Below, piece after piece: positions 33,991 to 44,482 of a DNA stretch of 64,000 bases. The position numbers and the translations under genes were made by a program. Each line of letters begins with the position of its first letter. Positions within the stretch are counted from its first letter, which is position 1. Source of the stretch: Chloranthus sessilifolius (lineage: Eukaryota > Streptophyta > Magnoliopsida > Chloranthales > Chloranthaceae); contig CM037590.1 of NCBI GenBank assembly GCA_021018995.1, forward strand, positions 107,075,097-107,139,096, given 5' to 3'. Under the pieces are notes generated by a model. That model was not told where the DNA came from. It made no database searches and was given only the letters and a program-made list of their open reading frames with translations.

Positions 33991-34800
33991 AGAGTCTGGC
34001 CAAGCATCTTGGACACTATATTTTGACAATGCTCTCAACCAGAGGGGAAAAGGAATCAAAATAGTTCTTTTAGTCCCGGAAGGGGTCGTCATACTGAGGG
34101 CTTTTCAGCTGGATTTCCGAGTTACTAATAATGTAGCTGAGTATGAAGCATTCATTGCCGAGTTGAAATCCACATTACAACTAGGAATAAAAGAACTACA
34201 AATTATAGGCGATTCCAAGCTTGTAACATCACAGGTCATTGGGAAATCGAGAACCAGGGGGAGAAGATTAATGTCTTACTTAGAGCTCGCTCAATTTTTA
34301 GTAAAGAATTTTGAAAAAGTTTCCTTTACCCTTATTCCAAGAATGGAGAACGAGTCAATAGATTCAAATACCAGTTGGGCAAAGCATGAAGTCCTTCCTC
34401 GTCGAGAAGCTTAGCATACCGGCATATGAAGTAACTTGGAAAATTAATGCAGAATTATCAGTCCTACCGAAGATTGACAGAAGTGAAGAAGAGTATATCA
34501 TCCCTGAGAATGACAAAGAGCTTAAATCAAAAGTCTCTGCTAAGAAGGATACAATTATCACAATATTCAAAATTCTACAATCACTCGATGACAATAGGCA
34601 ACCATGGCGCTATGACATCTGGAAGTTCTTGAAACACCAACACATTCTTGCATACGCTTCAACAATCGAATGGATCACCATGAGGAGTCGATGTGTGAGA
34701 TTTTGCACTATAGGCGGGGTATTGTACAAGGAGGCTTTCATCAAAGGGGTCCTACTACACTTTGTAACATAAGCCAAGGGACAATTCATCATCCATGAAG
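33991..34800 (+). pseudogene. T2 archaeal-type RNase H and linker to integrase
   Basis: ASWTLYFDNALNQRG (the family has Gly where Asn follows Asp), then NNVAEYEAFIAEL and IIGDSKLV, give the Asp-Glu-Asp pattern of the Tat extra RNase H. The frame shifts near 34390, and 34386-34772 continues the linker (PWRYDIWKFLKHQ, GGVLYKEAFIKG) toward the integrase zinc finger. Confidence 0.8.
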
Positions 34801-35812
34801 CACATGCAATTATCTGCGACACTCATGTCGGTAGTTAAAGGCTCACGTCGAAAATTACACGACAAGGCTATATTGGCTGATAATGGCAGAAGAATGCTAC
34901 AGATATGTCCAACGTTGCAGGAAATGTAAAATGCACGCTACTCTCTTCAAATCACCATCGACAACATTAATTTCATGGCCTCACCATGGCCGTTTACAAT
35001 GTGGGTCTTCGATATAATTGGACCATTCACTGAAATGGTAGGGAATACTCACAAGCAAGCTTTCATCCTCACAACAACTAAATACTATACCAAATGAGCA
35101 AAAACCGAGTCATATGTCAATATCACTGCCACAACAATAGTGAAGTTCATCATCAGAAATATTATTAAATGGTTCGAGGTTCCCAGGATGATTGTTACTG
35201 ACAATGGTCCATAATTTGTTACTGAGAAGACGAAGAAGCTATGTAAAAAGTATGGGATTGACTTACAATACTCATCAATGTTCTACCCTCAAGGGAATGG
35301 ACAAGCTGAGGCTACAAACAAGACTCTAGTCCGATAAAAAGATCAATGGAAGACAGTAATGTTATTGACTAGCCTGATCAATTACCTGAAGCACTCTGGG
35401 CCTACAGGACCTCAATTCAGACAACCACTAGCCGAACTCCTTATCTCCTCACTTATGGGATGGAAGTTGTCCTACCATATGAGATACAAGTGTCATCCTT
35501 ATGCATCCAAATTAATGATTAGCTATCCATAGACGAGAGGAGAGTGCTCTACTAGCTCAGTTAGAACAACTCAATGAGAAAAACCTAAGGGAAGCTGACC
35601 ATGCACAAGTATATCAAGGGAGATTGACCGGAGCCTACGATAAAAATGTCCTTGAACGAACTTTTGAAATCAGAGATTTAGTCTTGAAGAAAATCATGTC
35701 GTCTAGGCATGCGCACCCTAAATGAAAATTGAAACTCAATTAGGAGGGACGTTTCGTGATAGTAGCTGCATATCTAGGAAATGCATAAAGATTAGTAAAC
35801 CAATATGGAGAG
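34801..35812 (+). pseudogene. T2 integrase (degenerate, cut off at 35812)
   Basis: Zinc finger traces (CDTHVG, then RCRKCKMHAT) lie at 34810-34945, the catalytic core at 34970-35420: FDIIGPF, VTDNGP and GQAEATNKTL carry the DDE residues. ALWAYRTSIQ and LTYGMEVVLP follow. Stops and frame changes are frequent. The C-terminal part remains in frame up to NQYGE at 35812, where an unrelated LTR starts. Confidence 0.78.
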
Positions 35813-35869
35813 TGTCATGCCCCCAGCCCCTGGACTCACACGTCGGGCGGCTCTCGCGCCCCTCACATT
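35813..35869 (+). repeat. First 57 bp of an LTR inserted into T2 integrase and split by A1
   Basis: TGTCATGCCCCCAGCCCCTG begins exactly where the T2 frame stops and looks like a chromovirus-type LTR start (TGTCACGCCCC). The sequence probably resumes at 51067 after A1. Its 3' end was not located. Confidence 0.5.
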
Positions 35870-37881
35870 TGTTGACCACTAGTTTATGCCTCTTTCCACT
35901 TCCTAACCTAACCCTTACTAGACCTGAGAGTTGTATAATAATTGATTTTTGAGTGTGTTTTTATAGTTAGAAATAATCTGTAGGCTAGTGCAAAAACCCA
36001 TGTAATAAGTGCCAAGAAGAGAGGAATCAGAGCCAAGTAGTGGAGTTGTTGGAAAAATAGAGATTGAACCATGGTAGTCCCCACACAAGGGGCTTTACAG
36101 CTGAGAAGCAGAAATCCATCCACTTGAGCAGCGCTCGAGCAAACAGACCTTCAGAAGTCTCCTCTCCAGCAGCATCAAACTGGTCAAAATAGCTGAGAAG
36201 CAAAAATCCATCCACTTGAGCAGCGCTCGAGCAAACAGACCTTTAGAAGTCTCCTCTCCAGTAGCTGTCGAGCAACTTCAACCACATCAGGTCTACTGCA
36301 TTGTAACCTCTTGAGCAGTTCAGAAGACTGCATCCTGCCCTCTCGAGCAGATCAGACTGCAACATTGTCCACTCGAGCGGGTCTAGCAGATCAAAAGACT
36401 GCAGCAGCAACCTGTTGAGCCTTCAGAAGATTGCTCTCAAGTAGATCAAAAGTTTTAGAACCATCCACTCGAGCAGCTGTCCAGACCTGTTGAGCAGTCA
36501 AAAGCTATCAGGCTTCATCCACTCGAGAAGTCTTTAGACAGAAGCTTATCCTCTCGAGTCCTCTCAAGAAACCTTCAGAACTATCCATCGACTCGAGCAA
36601 GTTGTCGAGCAGTTCAAGAGTTCAGCACTCCAACCTTTCGAGCATCCTTCAGGAAGAGATCCATCTGCTCAAGATCTACTCGAGCTCTTCACTATGAAGC
36701 TTTCTGAAGCCAACAACCTGTCGAGGCTTGGGACCTAGCTGTTATGTATGAACTTCAGGGGCAATTTTGGAACTATTGCACACATGGGACACCTGTCCAA
36801 GTGTGTTATGCAACCTAGGGCAACACTTGGCTGAGAATAAGCCACGACAACAACTCCTAGCTGTTTTAATTTCCTTTCCTTCTGATGACCAAAGCAAAAA
36901 GCATTTCTTTTGGGGTGTGTATATAAAGAAAGAGAAAGCATGTTTAAAGAGGAGAACACCACACACGACAGAGGACAACTGAGCTCATTTTAGGGTTTAA
37001 GTTTTCTTTCTTTTTCCTTTTTCTTCCTTCCTTAGCTTAGCATGTCTGGCTAAGTTCTTGTAGCAGTTAGGGCTAGATTTTATTGTGCATTGTTTTGTAA
37101 GAACATTGTGAAATGCTTGGATTCATGCACAGATTGTAGGCTTGAGAGCTGTGGCATTGTAACTTCCTTTTAGCAATGAATAGCTGAGTTTACTATTTCA
37201 TTGAATCTATAATTTTCTTTTGATTTTCATTAGATCTTTATAGATTTTATGCACCTATGGATGCATGAGCTTGTAGCCTTGCAAACATAGTGGCTGCAGT
37301 GACTTTACTGTTCCATCGTTTACCCCATGACTGGATTATGTCCATGGGATAGCCTGTGACCATTTGAGTGGACAGGCTAAGCCCTAGGACTAGTCCATAT
37401 CACAGGGTGCTGGTAGCCAAATGAAGGATTGCTGCAGATCTAACTTTCACTTTGTTTTATATTGCTTTGTGCATTAAAGATCAGCCCCTAACTACTATTT
37501 CTCCATATTTTCTATTTATTTTACCAGCCCACCTTCATTCTTCTTTAACCTCTTTCTTTCATTTTTGATCTAATTTTTATTTCTATTTTTAGAGAGTTAG
37601 TGACACCCCAAAAAACCCTCTCTTTACCTTGCTTTCTTAGATTAAGCTAGATTAGGTTAGAGTTGCCAGATCTATAGCAGATCTAGAGATTTACGATTTT
37701 TAGATCCCCAACTCCCTATGGGACAACCCTCACTTATCTAAAACTTGTTGCAATAGCCCTGTATCTTGCAGGTGGTGTTTGTGTTCAAATCTATTTTTAA
37801 TTCTCCTTTTGTTTTATTTTTGCGTTTATTTATTTCTGCCCCTTTTTTACTATTTTTGTAATAAAGAGAACATAAACAACA
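35870..37881 (+). repeat. A1 5' LTR (2012 bp)
   Basis: Starts TGTTGACCACTAG and ends aacaaca. It contains a direct duplication of about 95 bp (36099-36193 and 36194-36286) absent from the other LTR. It lacks a segment of about 85 bp that the 3' LTR has at that place. U5 carries the ctccctatgggaca and tatcttgcagg blocks of Athila LTRs. Confidence 0.85.
36115..36928 (+). promoter_or_regulatory. A1 5' LTR promoter: CTCGAGCAG array and TATA box
   Basis: Between about 36115 and 36730 the hexamer palindrome CTCGAG or its one-base variants (TTGAGCAG, gTCGAGCAG) occurs over twenty times, usually as CTCGAGCAG(c/a)t, with cttcagaag between. TATATAAAG at 36920-36928 follows about 190 bp later. Confidence 0.68.
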
Positions 37882-37887
37882 AGTTTT

Positions 37888-37905
37888 TGGCGTCGTTGCT
37901 AGAGA
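37888..37905 (+). other. A1 primer binding site
   Basis: TGGCGTCGTTGCTAGAGA lies 6 nt after the LTR end. It matches the Athila-type site TGGCGCCGTTGCCGGGGA with four C/T or G/A changes. Confidence 0.7.
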
Positions 37906-38211
37906 GTTTTATATCTAAGTAGCAGATCTGAGTTTTTATTTATGTCATCATTTTTATTGTTTGTTAGGATTTAGATCTATTTGTTGTATGTGTTGTGTTT
38001 GAATAAATTACAGCTATAGTTTTGTGAATTGTGTAGATTTGAAGCAGTAGCAAAGAGGGAGAAATTAACTTACAGCTGGAGCAGCTTCTGCCTTAGTTTG
38101 CATCTTTTTCTCCCTTGTTATAGTTTCATTTCTACAATTTTTAATATCAGCAGTAGTATTTTTTGTTTTTCTTTTTATTTGTTGTAAATTTTTCTGATGT
38201 ATGTGTGTTGT
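37906..38211 (+). other. A1 5' untranslated region
   Basis: T-rich non-coding sequence; nothing else seen. The minus-strand ORF 38340-38065 overlaps the gag start and has no motif. Confidence 0.4.
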
Positions 38212-39780
38212 ATGCTTGGAAGAAGGTCCCTCAATCCTGAGATTGAACCTTTGAATCCTGAAATTGAGAGGGTCCTTAGACCTAGGCAAGCAGAACACAC
38301 CCCTCCTAAACATATAGAAACATTTGAGATGGGTGAGCAACCTAGACCTCTGAGGGATTATTATGCACCAAGGGCATATTCATCCCCCTTCTGCATTCAA
38401 TTCCCTACAACTAAGGGTAATTATGAGATTAAGCCTCAGACCATCTAAATATTACCATCTTTTCATGGCCTGAGTAAGGAAGACCCGTACAAACACATTG
38501 ATGAATTTCTTTCTTTATGTATAACCTTTAAAATTTCTAGTCTGGGAGATGAAGCCACTAAGTTGAGATTGTTCCCTTTCTCCTTAAAGGACAAAGCTAG
38601 AAATTGGCTAAACATGCTCCTAGCAAATAGCATCACATCTTGGAATGCATTACAAAGCCAGTTCTTGGCTAAATTCTTCCCAATGAGCAAGACTAGTCAG
38701 TTGAGGAAAAGCATCATTTCTTTTACTCAATTCCCAACTGAAGATTTGCATGAATCTTGGGAAAGATTGAAGGAATTATTAAGACAATGCCCACACCATC
38801 AAATACCCAAATGGCAGCTTGTTCAAAGCTTTTACAAGGGTTGGATTCAAAGAATAGATACATGGTGGATGCATCTTGTGGTGGCACATATCTCAGCAAG
38901 ACTGATGAGGAAGCATGAGATTTGTTTGATGTGATAAGTGAAAACTCTATGCAGCAAGAGGCTCTATCAAGAAATGACATTGAGACATCTGCTCAGTTGC
39001 AAAAGAACCCACTTCAAAAGGGAAATTATATGAACTAAATATATACAATGACCTGGAAAGGAAAGTGGACAGTTTGTCTCAGAAATTTGATAAATTACTG
39101 AGTGTGGTGCAACCTCCAACTGTTGCATAGGTTGAGGAGGAATGTCTGATATGTCAATCTCCCACACACTCTCTTCTAAATTGTCCCTCTGTTGATCAGT
39201 ACCCTGAATTAGTAATGGAGCATGCCAATGCTGCCCAATCTTATGGGCGACAACCTGATGGATTTGCTTGGAGGAACCACCCTAACTTGAGGTGGAGACA
39301 AGACAACTCATGAGGAAGGCTCCTCAACTCATGAGGAAGCCAAGGCTATCACTACCTTGAGGAGTGGTAGGGTTGTGGACAACTAAGTGAGCCATGAGTC
39401 ACAAAGAAGTGCAGAAGATGAGAACCTAGTGCCAATCATAGAACCGCGGCAAGAGGAGACTAGTGGGGCTGCTTTTGAGCCCCAGTAGCAAGAAAAAAAT
39501 AAAAAGACCAAAAAAATTGATGAAAATACTAAGGTAGCGGATGAGGTACCAGCAGTACCCCATCTACCATTTTCTCAAGCTTTTAAAGGACCTCCTTTTG
39601 ATAAGGGGAATGCTAAAATGAAGGAGATAATGGACACTTTTAAGTAGGTGAAAATTAATTTGCCTTTGCTTGATGCCATAAAGGAAGTCCCTACCTATAC
39701 AAAGTTCCTGAAGGACTTGTGCACCCAACAGAGAAAAGCTAGGATCCACCTAACTAAAAAAAAAAAAATCTGCTGAGAAA
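38212..39780 (+). pseudogene. A1 gag (degenerate)
   Basis: Start chosen at ATG 38212 (MLGRRSLNPEIEPLNP). The Athila signature ILPSFHGLSKEDPYKHIDEF follows at about 38449, then LRLFPFSLKDKARNWLNML and a Gag body to a stop at 38932-38934. Later traces: a zinc knuckle ECLICQ-x3-HSLLNC near 39138-39190 and TTLRSGRVVDN near 39350-39385, both typical of the Athila gag C-terminus. A stop lies at 38446-38448 (CAA to TAA in the signature), and an A12 run near 39758 shifts the frame. Confidence 0.82.
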
Positions 39781-40228
39781 GTACAACCAGTTTTATCCAT
39801 AGCAACTCTAGCCAAATTCCAAGACCCTGGGGTACCCACAATCTCCTGCATTATAGATGACCACACCATAGGAAGAGCTCTTTTAGATTTAGGAGCTAGT
39901 GTTAACCTGCTTCCATACACTGTGTATAAGAAGTTAGGTTTGGGAGAGTTAAAGCCTACCTGTTGTCCTCCAACTAGCTAACAGATTTGAGAGAAGACCT
40001 ATGGGCATTGTGGAGGATGTGTTGGTGGGGGTAGAAAATATTTTCTACCCTACTGATTTCTTAGTGCTGGATATGGAGCCTATAAAGTGCAGCACTCCAA
40101 TACCTGTAATTTTGGACAGGCCATTTCTGGCCACTGCCAATGCATGCATTCAATGCAGGTCTAGAGTAATGAAAGTCACTTTTGGCAACATGAAGGTTAG
40201 GCTCAATGTCTACAATGCAGCCAATTAA
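39781..40228 (+). pseudogene. A1 aspartic protease
   Basis: CIIDDHTIGRALLDLGASVNLL gives the flap-to-active-site region, with DLGAS where Athila proteases usually read DLGAS or DSGAS. After a frame change the domain continues in 40001-40228 with GIVEDVLV, FLVLDM and ILDRPFLATANACI. Substrate is the polyprotein. Confidence 0.75.
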
Positions 40229-41730
40229 CCCCAATTTGACAGTGAGGATTGTTTTACGGTTGATGTCATTAATGAGCTAGTGGAAAAGACCTTGCCCAAA
40301 CTACTAGACTGGGATGAGGTGTTAGATGATTTTGAGGAATTTTGGACTGAGGATGTTGAGAAGGAGACCCCCACTCATTTTGCTGAAGAGATGACCACCT
40401 TAGACTCTTCAGTGGGGGTAGTGCAGCATTCCACATGGAGACCTACTCTGTTGCCCCTCCCTCAATCCTCTAAGGCACCTTCATTGCCTTCTATTGAGAG
40501 TCCACCTGATCTGGAGCTAAAGCAGCTCCCAGACTCTCTCAAATATTATTTCTTGGGGCATAATGAGAAACTTCCAGTAATTATATCCTCTTCTCTCACT
40601 ATGGAGCAAGAGGAGAAATTATTGTGTCTTCAGGAAGCATAAGAAAGCTATAGGATGGACAATTGTTGATTTGGAGAGAATTGATCCATCAGTATGTATG
40701 CACAAAATTCACATGAAAGAGGGTTCCAAAACCTCTAGGGAGATACAAAGAAAATTGAATCCTCACATGCAGGAGGTTGTAATAATAGAGATGTCAAACC
40801 ACATGATGTTGGAGTGATCTACCCCATTTCTGATTCTGAATGGGTGTCACCTATCCAGGTGGTCCCCAAGAAATCTGACATTATAGTAGTCGTAAATGAG
40901 TCTCTTGAGTTAATGCCAACCAGGGAGGTCACTGGTGGGAGAGTCTGTATTGATTACAGAAAATTAAACTCCTAGACTAGAAAAGACCACTTTCCATTGC
41001 CTTTTATTGACCAGATTTTGGACAAGTTGGCAAGCAGAACTTATTACTGTTTTCTTGATGGATAATCTGGTTACAACCAGATACATGTCTATCATCAAGA
41101 TCAGGAAAAGTCTACTTTCACCTGTCCATTTGGCACCTTTGCTTACAGAAGGATGCCATTTGGATTGTACAATGCTCCTGCCACTTTCAAAAGGTGCATG
41201 TATGCAGTATTTTCTGATATGTTAGATAAGTTTTTTGAGATCTTTATGGATGACTTTTCAGTCTATGAAGATGATTTCAGTCAAGGTTTGCACCACCTCT
41301 CCCTTGTGCTTCAAAGATGTGAAGAAAGTAATCTGGTTTTAAGCTGAGAGAAGAGCCACTTCATGGTCACCCAAAGAATTGTTCTTAGCCATGTGGTATT
41401 CCAGAAGGGAATTGAGGTGGATAGAGCAAAAATTAGTCTGATCTCACACTTACCTCCACCAAAAACTATCAAACAGGTCAGATCATTCTTAGGACATGCA
41501 GGGTTTTATAGAAGGTTTATCGAGGATTTCAGCAAGATTTCCAAACCATTGTGCCACTTGCTATGTCAAGATGTGCCTTTTGTGTTTGATGTTGAATGTT
41601 TGAGTGCTTTTAAGGTGTTGAAACAGTGTTTGACCTCTACCCCAATGATCTACGCCCCAGATTATTCTCTACCTTTTGAATTAATGTGTGATGCCTCTGC
41701 CTTTGCAATTGGTGCAGTCTTAGGGTAGAG
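40229..41730 (+). pseudogene. A1 reverse transcriptase
   Basis: The linker 40280-40642 (DWDEVLDDFEEFW) leads to LKYYFLG and the RT. Recognised blocks: KLNPHMQEVV near 40760, VCIDYRKLN near 40950, FGTFAYRRMPFGLYNAPATF near 41125-41185, the catalytic FMDD at 41243-41254, then VRSFLGHAGFYRRFIEDFS. The catalytic motif is intact, but stops lie near 40970, 41060 and 41345 and several frames are used. Confidence 0.86.
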
Positions 41731-42110
41731 AAGAGAGAATTACCCAATGTAGTTTATTATGCCAGTAAGACACTGACAGATGCTCAGCTGAACTATACAA
41801 CAACTGAGAAGGTGCTTCTGGCAGTAGTCTTTGCCTTGAACAAATTTAGACCTTACTTATTAGGGTCTAAAATTGTGATCTTCACTGACTACTCGGCCCT
41901 TAAGTACTTGTTGTCTAAGAAAGAGGCAAAGCCCGGGCTGATTAGATGGATCTTACTCCTATAGGTGTTTGATCTTGAGATCAAGGACAAGAAAGGGGTA
42001 GAGAATGTGGTGGCTAACCATTTATCAAGGATTGTACTTGAAAATTGTGTTGCAACACCATTGAGTGATTCCTTACCTAATGAGTAATTATTTGCCATCA
42101 ACTCAAGTCT
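41690..42110 (+). pseudogene. A1 RNase H
   Basis: LMCDASAFAIGAVLG (first Asp) ends in a stop at 41726-41728. The remaining blocks are in other frames: YATTEKEL-like segment near 41800, ALKYLLSKKEA near 41900 and VVANHLSRI near 42010. Standard single RNase H of Athila; no archaeal-type copy follows. Confidence 0.72.
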
Positions 42111-43407
42111 GCCCTAGTTTGATAACATTGTGAACTATCTTGCTGCTGGAAGGATCCCCCCACACTAGTCCAAAATGGACAAAGACTTGTTTTTCTCTTA
42201 AGTCAAATATTTTTTCTGGGAGGATCCTTACCTCTATAAGTGTTGTGCGGACCAGGTAGTAAGGAGATGTGTCCCTGAGGGTGAGTTCCATAGTATTCTA
42301 ATCATGTCTCATGAGCATGCCTGTGGAGGTCATTTTTTAGGGAAAAAGACAGCAGCTAAGGTGCTACAGTCTGATTTTTATTGGGCATCATTGTTCAAGG
42401 ATGCTTTTGAGCATTGTAAGGCATGTTTAAGATGTTAAAGGATGGAGGGCATATAAAAAAGGGATTTTATGCCATTGCAACCCATCCTTGTTGTAAAACT
42501 ATTTGATGTTTGAGGGATAAATTTTATGAGTCCTTTCCCTCCTTCTATGGGTTTCAATTTCATCCTTGTGGCAGTTGATTATGTCTCCAAATGGGTGGAA
42601 GCCATTGCCACAAGGACCAATGACCATAGAACTGTCCTGAAGTATATAAAAGAAAATATTTTCTCTAGTTTTGACACCCCTAGAGCCATCATCAATGATG
42701 GGAGGAGCCATTTCTGTAATAGGCACTTTGAGAGCTTGCTCAAAAAGTACTCTGTTACACATAGAGTTGCTACTCCATATCACCCACAGACCAATGGACA
42801 AGTGGAGATTTTCAACAAAGAAATTAACCACATCCTAGACAAAATTGTGAGGACAGACAGGAAGGATTGGTCCCTTAAGCTGCATGATGCACTGTGGGCT
42901 TATAGGACTGCTTATATGACCCCTATTGGGATTTCTCCCTTCAAACTGGTCTACGGAAAAGCATGCCATCTGCCAGTGGAGTTAGAGCACAGGGCCTATT
43001 GAGCCATTAAAACTTTAAATTCATACCTAACTTCTGTTGGTTTAAATAGGAAATTGCAACTTGCTGAGTTGGAAGAACTGAGGCTGGATGCCTATGGAAA
43101 TTCAAAAATCTACAAGGAGAAAGCCAAAGCCTTCTTTGATAAGAACCTTCTTAGGAAGGAATTTGCTGATGGGGCTAAGGTATAGATTTTTAATTCAAAG
43201 CTGAAGTTCTTTCCAGGAAAACTAAGGTCCAGATGGGATGGCCCTTTCACTGTTGTACATGCATCCCCATCTAGAGCTCTTGAGATCATGGACCCTAATT
43301 CTTGGAGGGTCATGAAAGTCAATGGCCAGAGGCTCAAGCTTTGTATTGAGAATGTTGAGGAGCCCTCTGAGACCACCCACTTTCAAGAGCCTCCCACTAA
43401 TATATGA
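42111..43407 (+). pseudogene. A1 integrase, first catalytic Asp changed
   Basis: Zinc finger H-x4-H ... C-x2-C near 42305-42440 (HEHACGGH, CKACLRC). The core start reads GINFMSPFP where Athila has GIDFMGPFP: the first catalytic Asp is Asn and Gly is Ser, both G-to-A changes. The second Asp (IINDGRSHF) and the Glu ([10 protein letters not shown]) are present within 42526-43002. The C-terminal part runs to the stop at 43405-43407 (RWDGPFTVVHASP). Confidence 0.85.
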
Positions 43408-43607
43408 TGTCAACCCTTGTAGAATGTGTAACATAACTGTTGAATTATTTTAGAATTTTTGTAAGTTCAGTGTTTCTAGTGGTTTGATTTTGATTAAATC
43501 TATGTGTGATGTGTTGTGAATGATTCAATGGATCTATTTAGCATTAGGATTACTGCTTTTATGTGCATGGGAGTATGTCAATAACAAGTTTACCGAGGCC
43601 TTTTCTC
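43408..43607 (+). other. A1 spacer after integrase
   Basis: Non-coding; no signal seen before the CTCGAG array. Confidence 0.4.
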
Positions 43608-44120
43608 ATTCTCGAGAGGATCAGAGACCTTCAGGCATCCTCTCGAGGCCATTTTAAGGTGAACCAACTGTCCCTCGAGAGAACCTTGTGCTTCAAAGCA
43701 TCCTCTCGGGACAATTGTTCCTGAAGCAATACAGATCTCGATAGGCTCAAGTGCTTAAAAGTAGCAGAGCATCTGCTCGAGAAAAGATCTGGAGCCTCAA
43801 TAGGATTTTGCACTTGAACTTAGCTGCTTGAGATCTGCTCAAGCCAATGCTTCAGAGCTTCGACAAGCTCCTGTGCATAAATGCAACTACTGGAGCATCT
43901 GCTCGAGCCAACAATTCTGATGCCTCGATAGGATCCGACGCTTGATTACAGCCGCTTGAGATCTGCTTGAGAAAAGCAATTCTGAAGCTTTATCCTATCA
44001 AAATGCATCTGAAGCCTCGACAGGATCCTGTGCCTAATTATAGCCGCTCGAGATCTACTTTAGAAAAGCATACCTGAAGCTTCATCCTATCGAGAAGCTC
44101 GATTTCCTCAGCTTATAAAG
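43608..44120 (+). promoter_or_regulatory. A1 internal promoter module: CTCGAG array and TATA box before the env-like ORF
   Basis: From about 43608 to 44105 motifs such as CTCGAGA, GATCTGCTCGAG and CCTCGATAGGATC recur every 30-60 bp, sharing the CTCGAG core and GATCTGCTCGAG context with the A1 LTR. CTTATAAAG at 44112-44120 follows, 363 bp before the env-like ATG. A separate promoter for this ORF is inferred. Confidence 0.55.
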
Positions 44121-44482
44121 CTCTCATCAGGTTCATTCTCCCATTTCATCCCTTCGTGCTGAACACTCTAACCCCTTCATTGCTCTGGCTTTCTTCTTCA
44201 CACTCCATTACTTGCTACCTACTACTCCACATGTCAGATATTGCTGATACTTTGATCAGCTACTCAAGCCACACAGTTCGCACCAAGGATCTCCAAATTT
44301 GGACCACTGTGGACTGCCCCCACAAACCCTAGCTTGGATAAGCTCACTACTTTTTCAGTCCTCTTTATTTAGTGAGTACTTTTTACTGGATTGAGACCCT
44401 TATTTTTTACTGTGGATTAGTGGATTTTGAGTTTAGGGAAACCTATGGTTTGGAGATATTAGAAGAAGATTAGGGTTTCAAA

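Larger units (their letters stand above)
24247..35812 (+). mobile_element. T2: Tat-lineage Ty3/gypsy element, truncated and interrupted
   Basis: Plus-strand order: LTR 24247-25456, primer site, gag (25855-27600), degenerate linker, a probable solo LTR insertion (29759-32110), RT, two RNase H domains and integrase to 35812. There another LTR starts in mid-frame, so the T2 3' end and 3' LTR are missing. The second RNase H places it in Tat. Most pol blocks lie in one reading frame broken by many stops. Confidence 0.75.
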
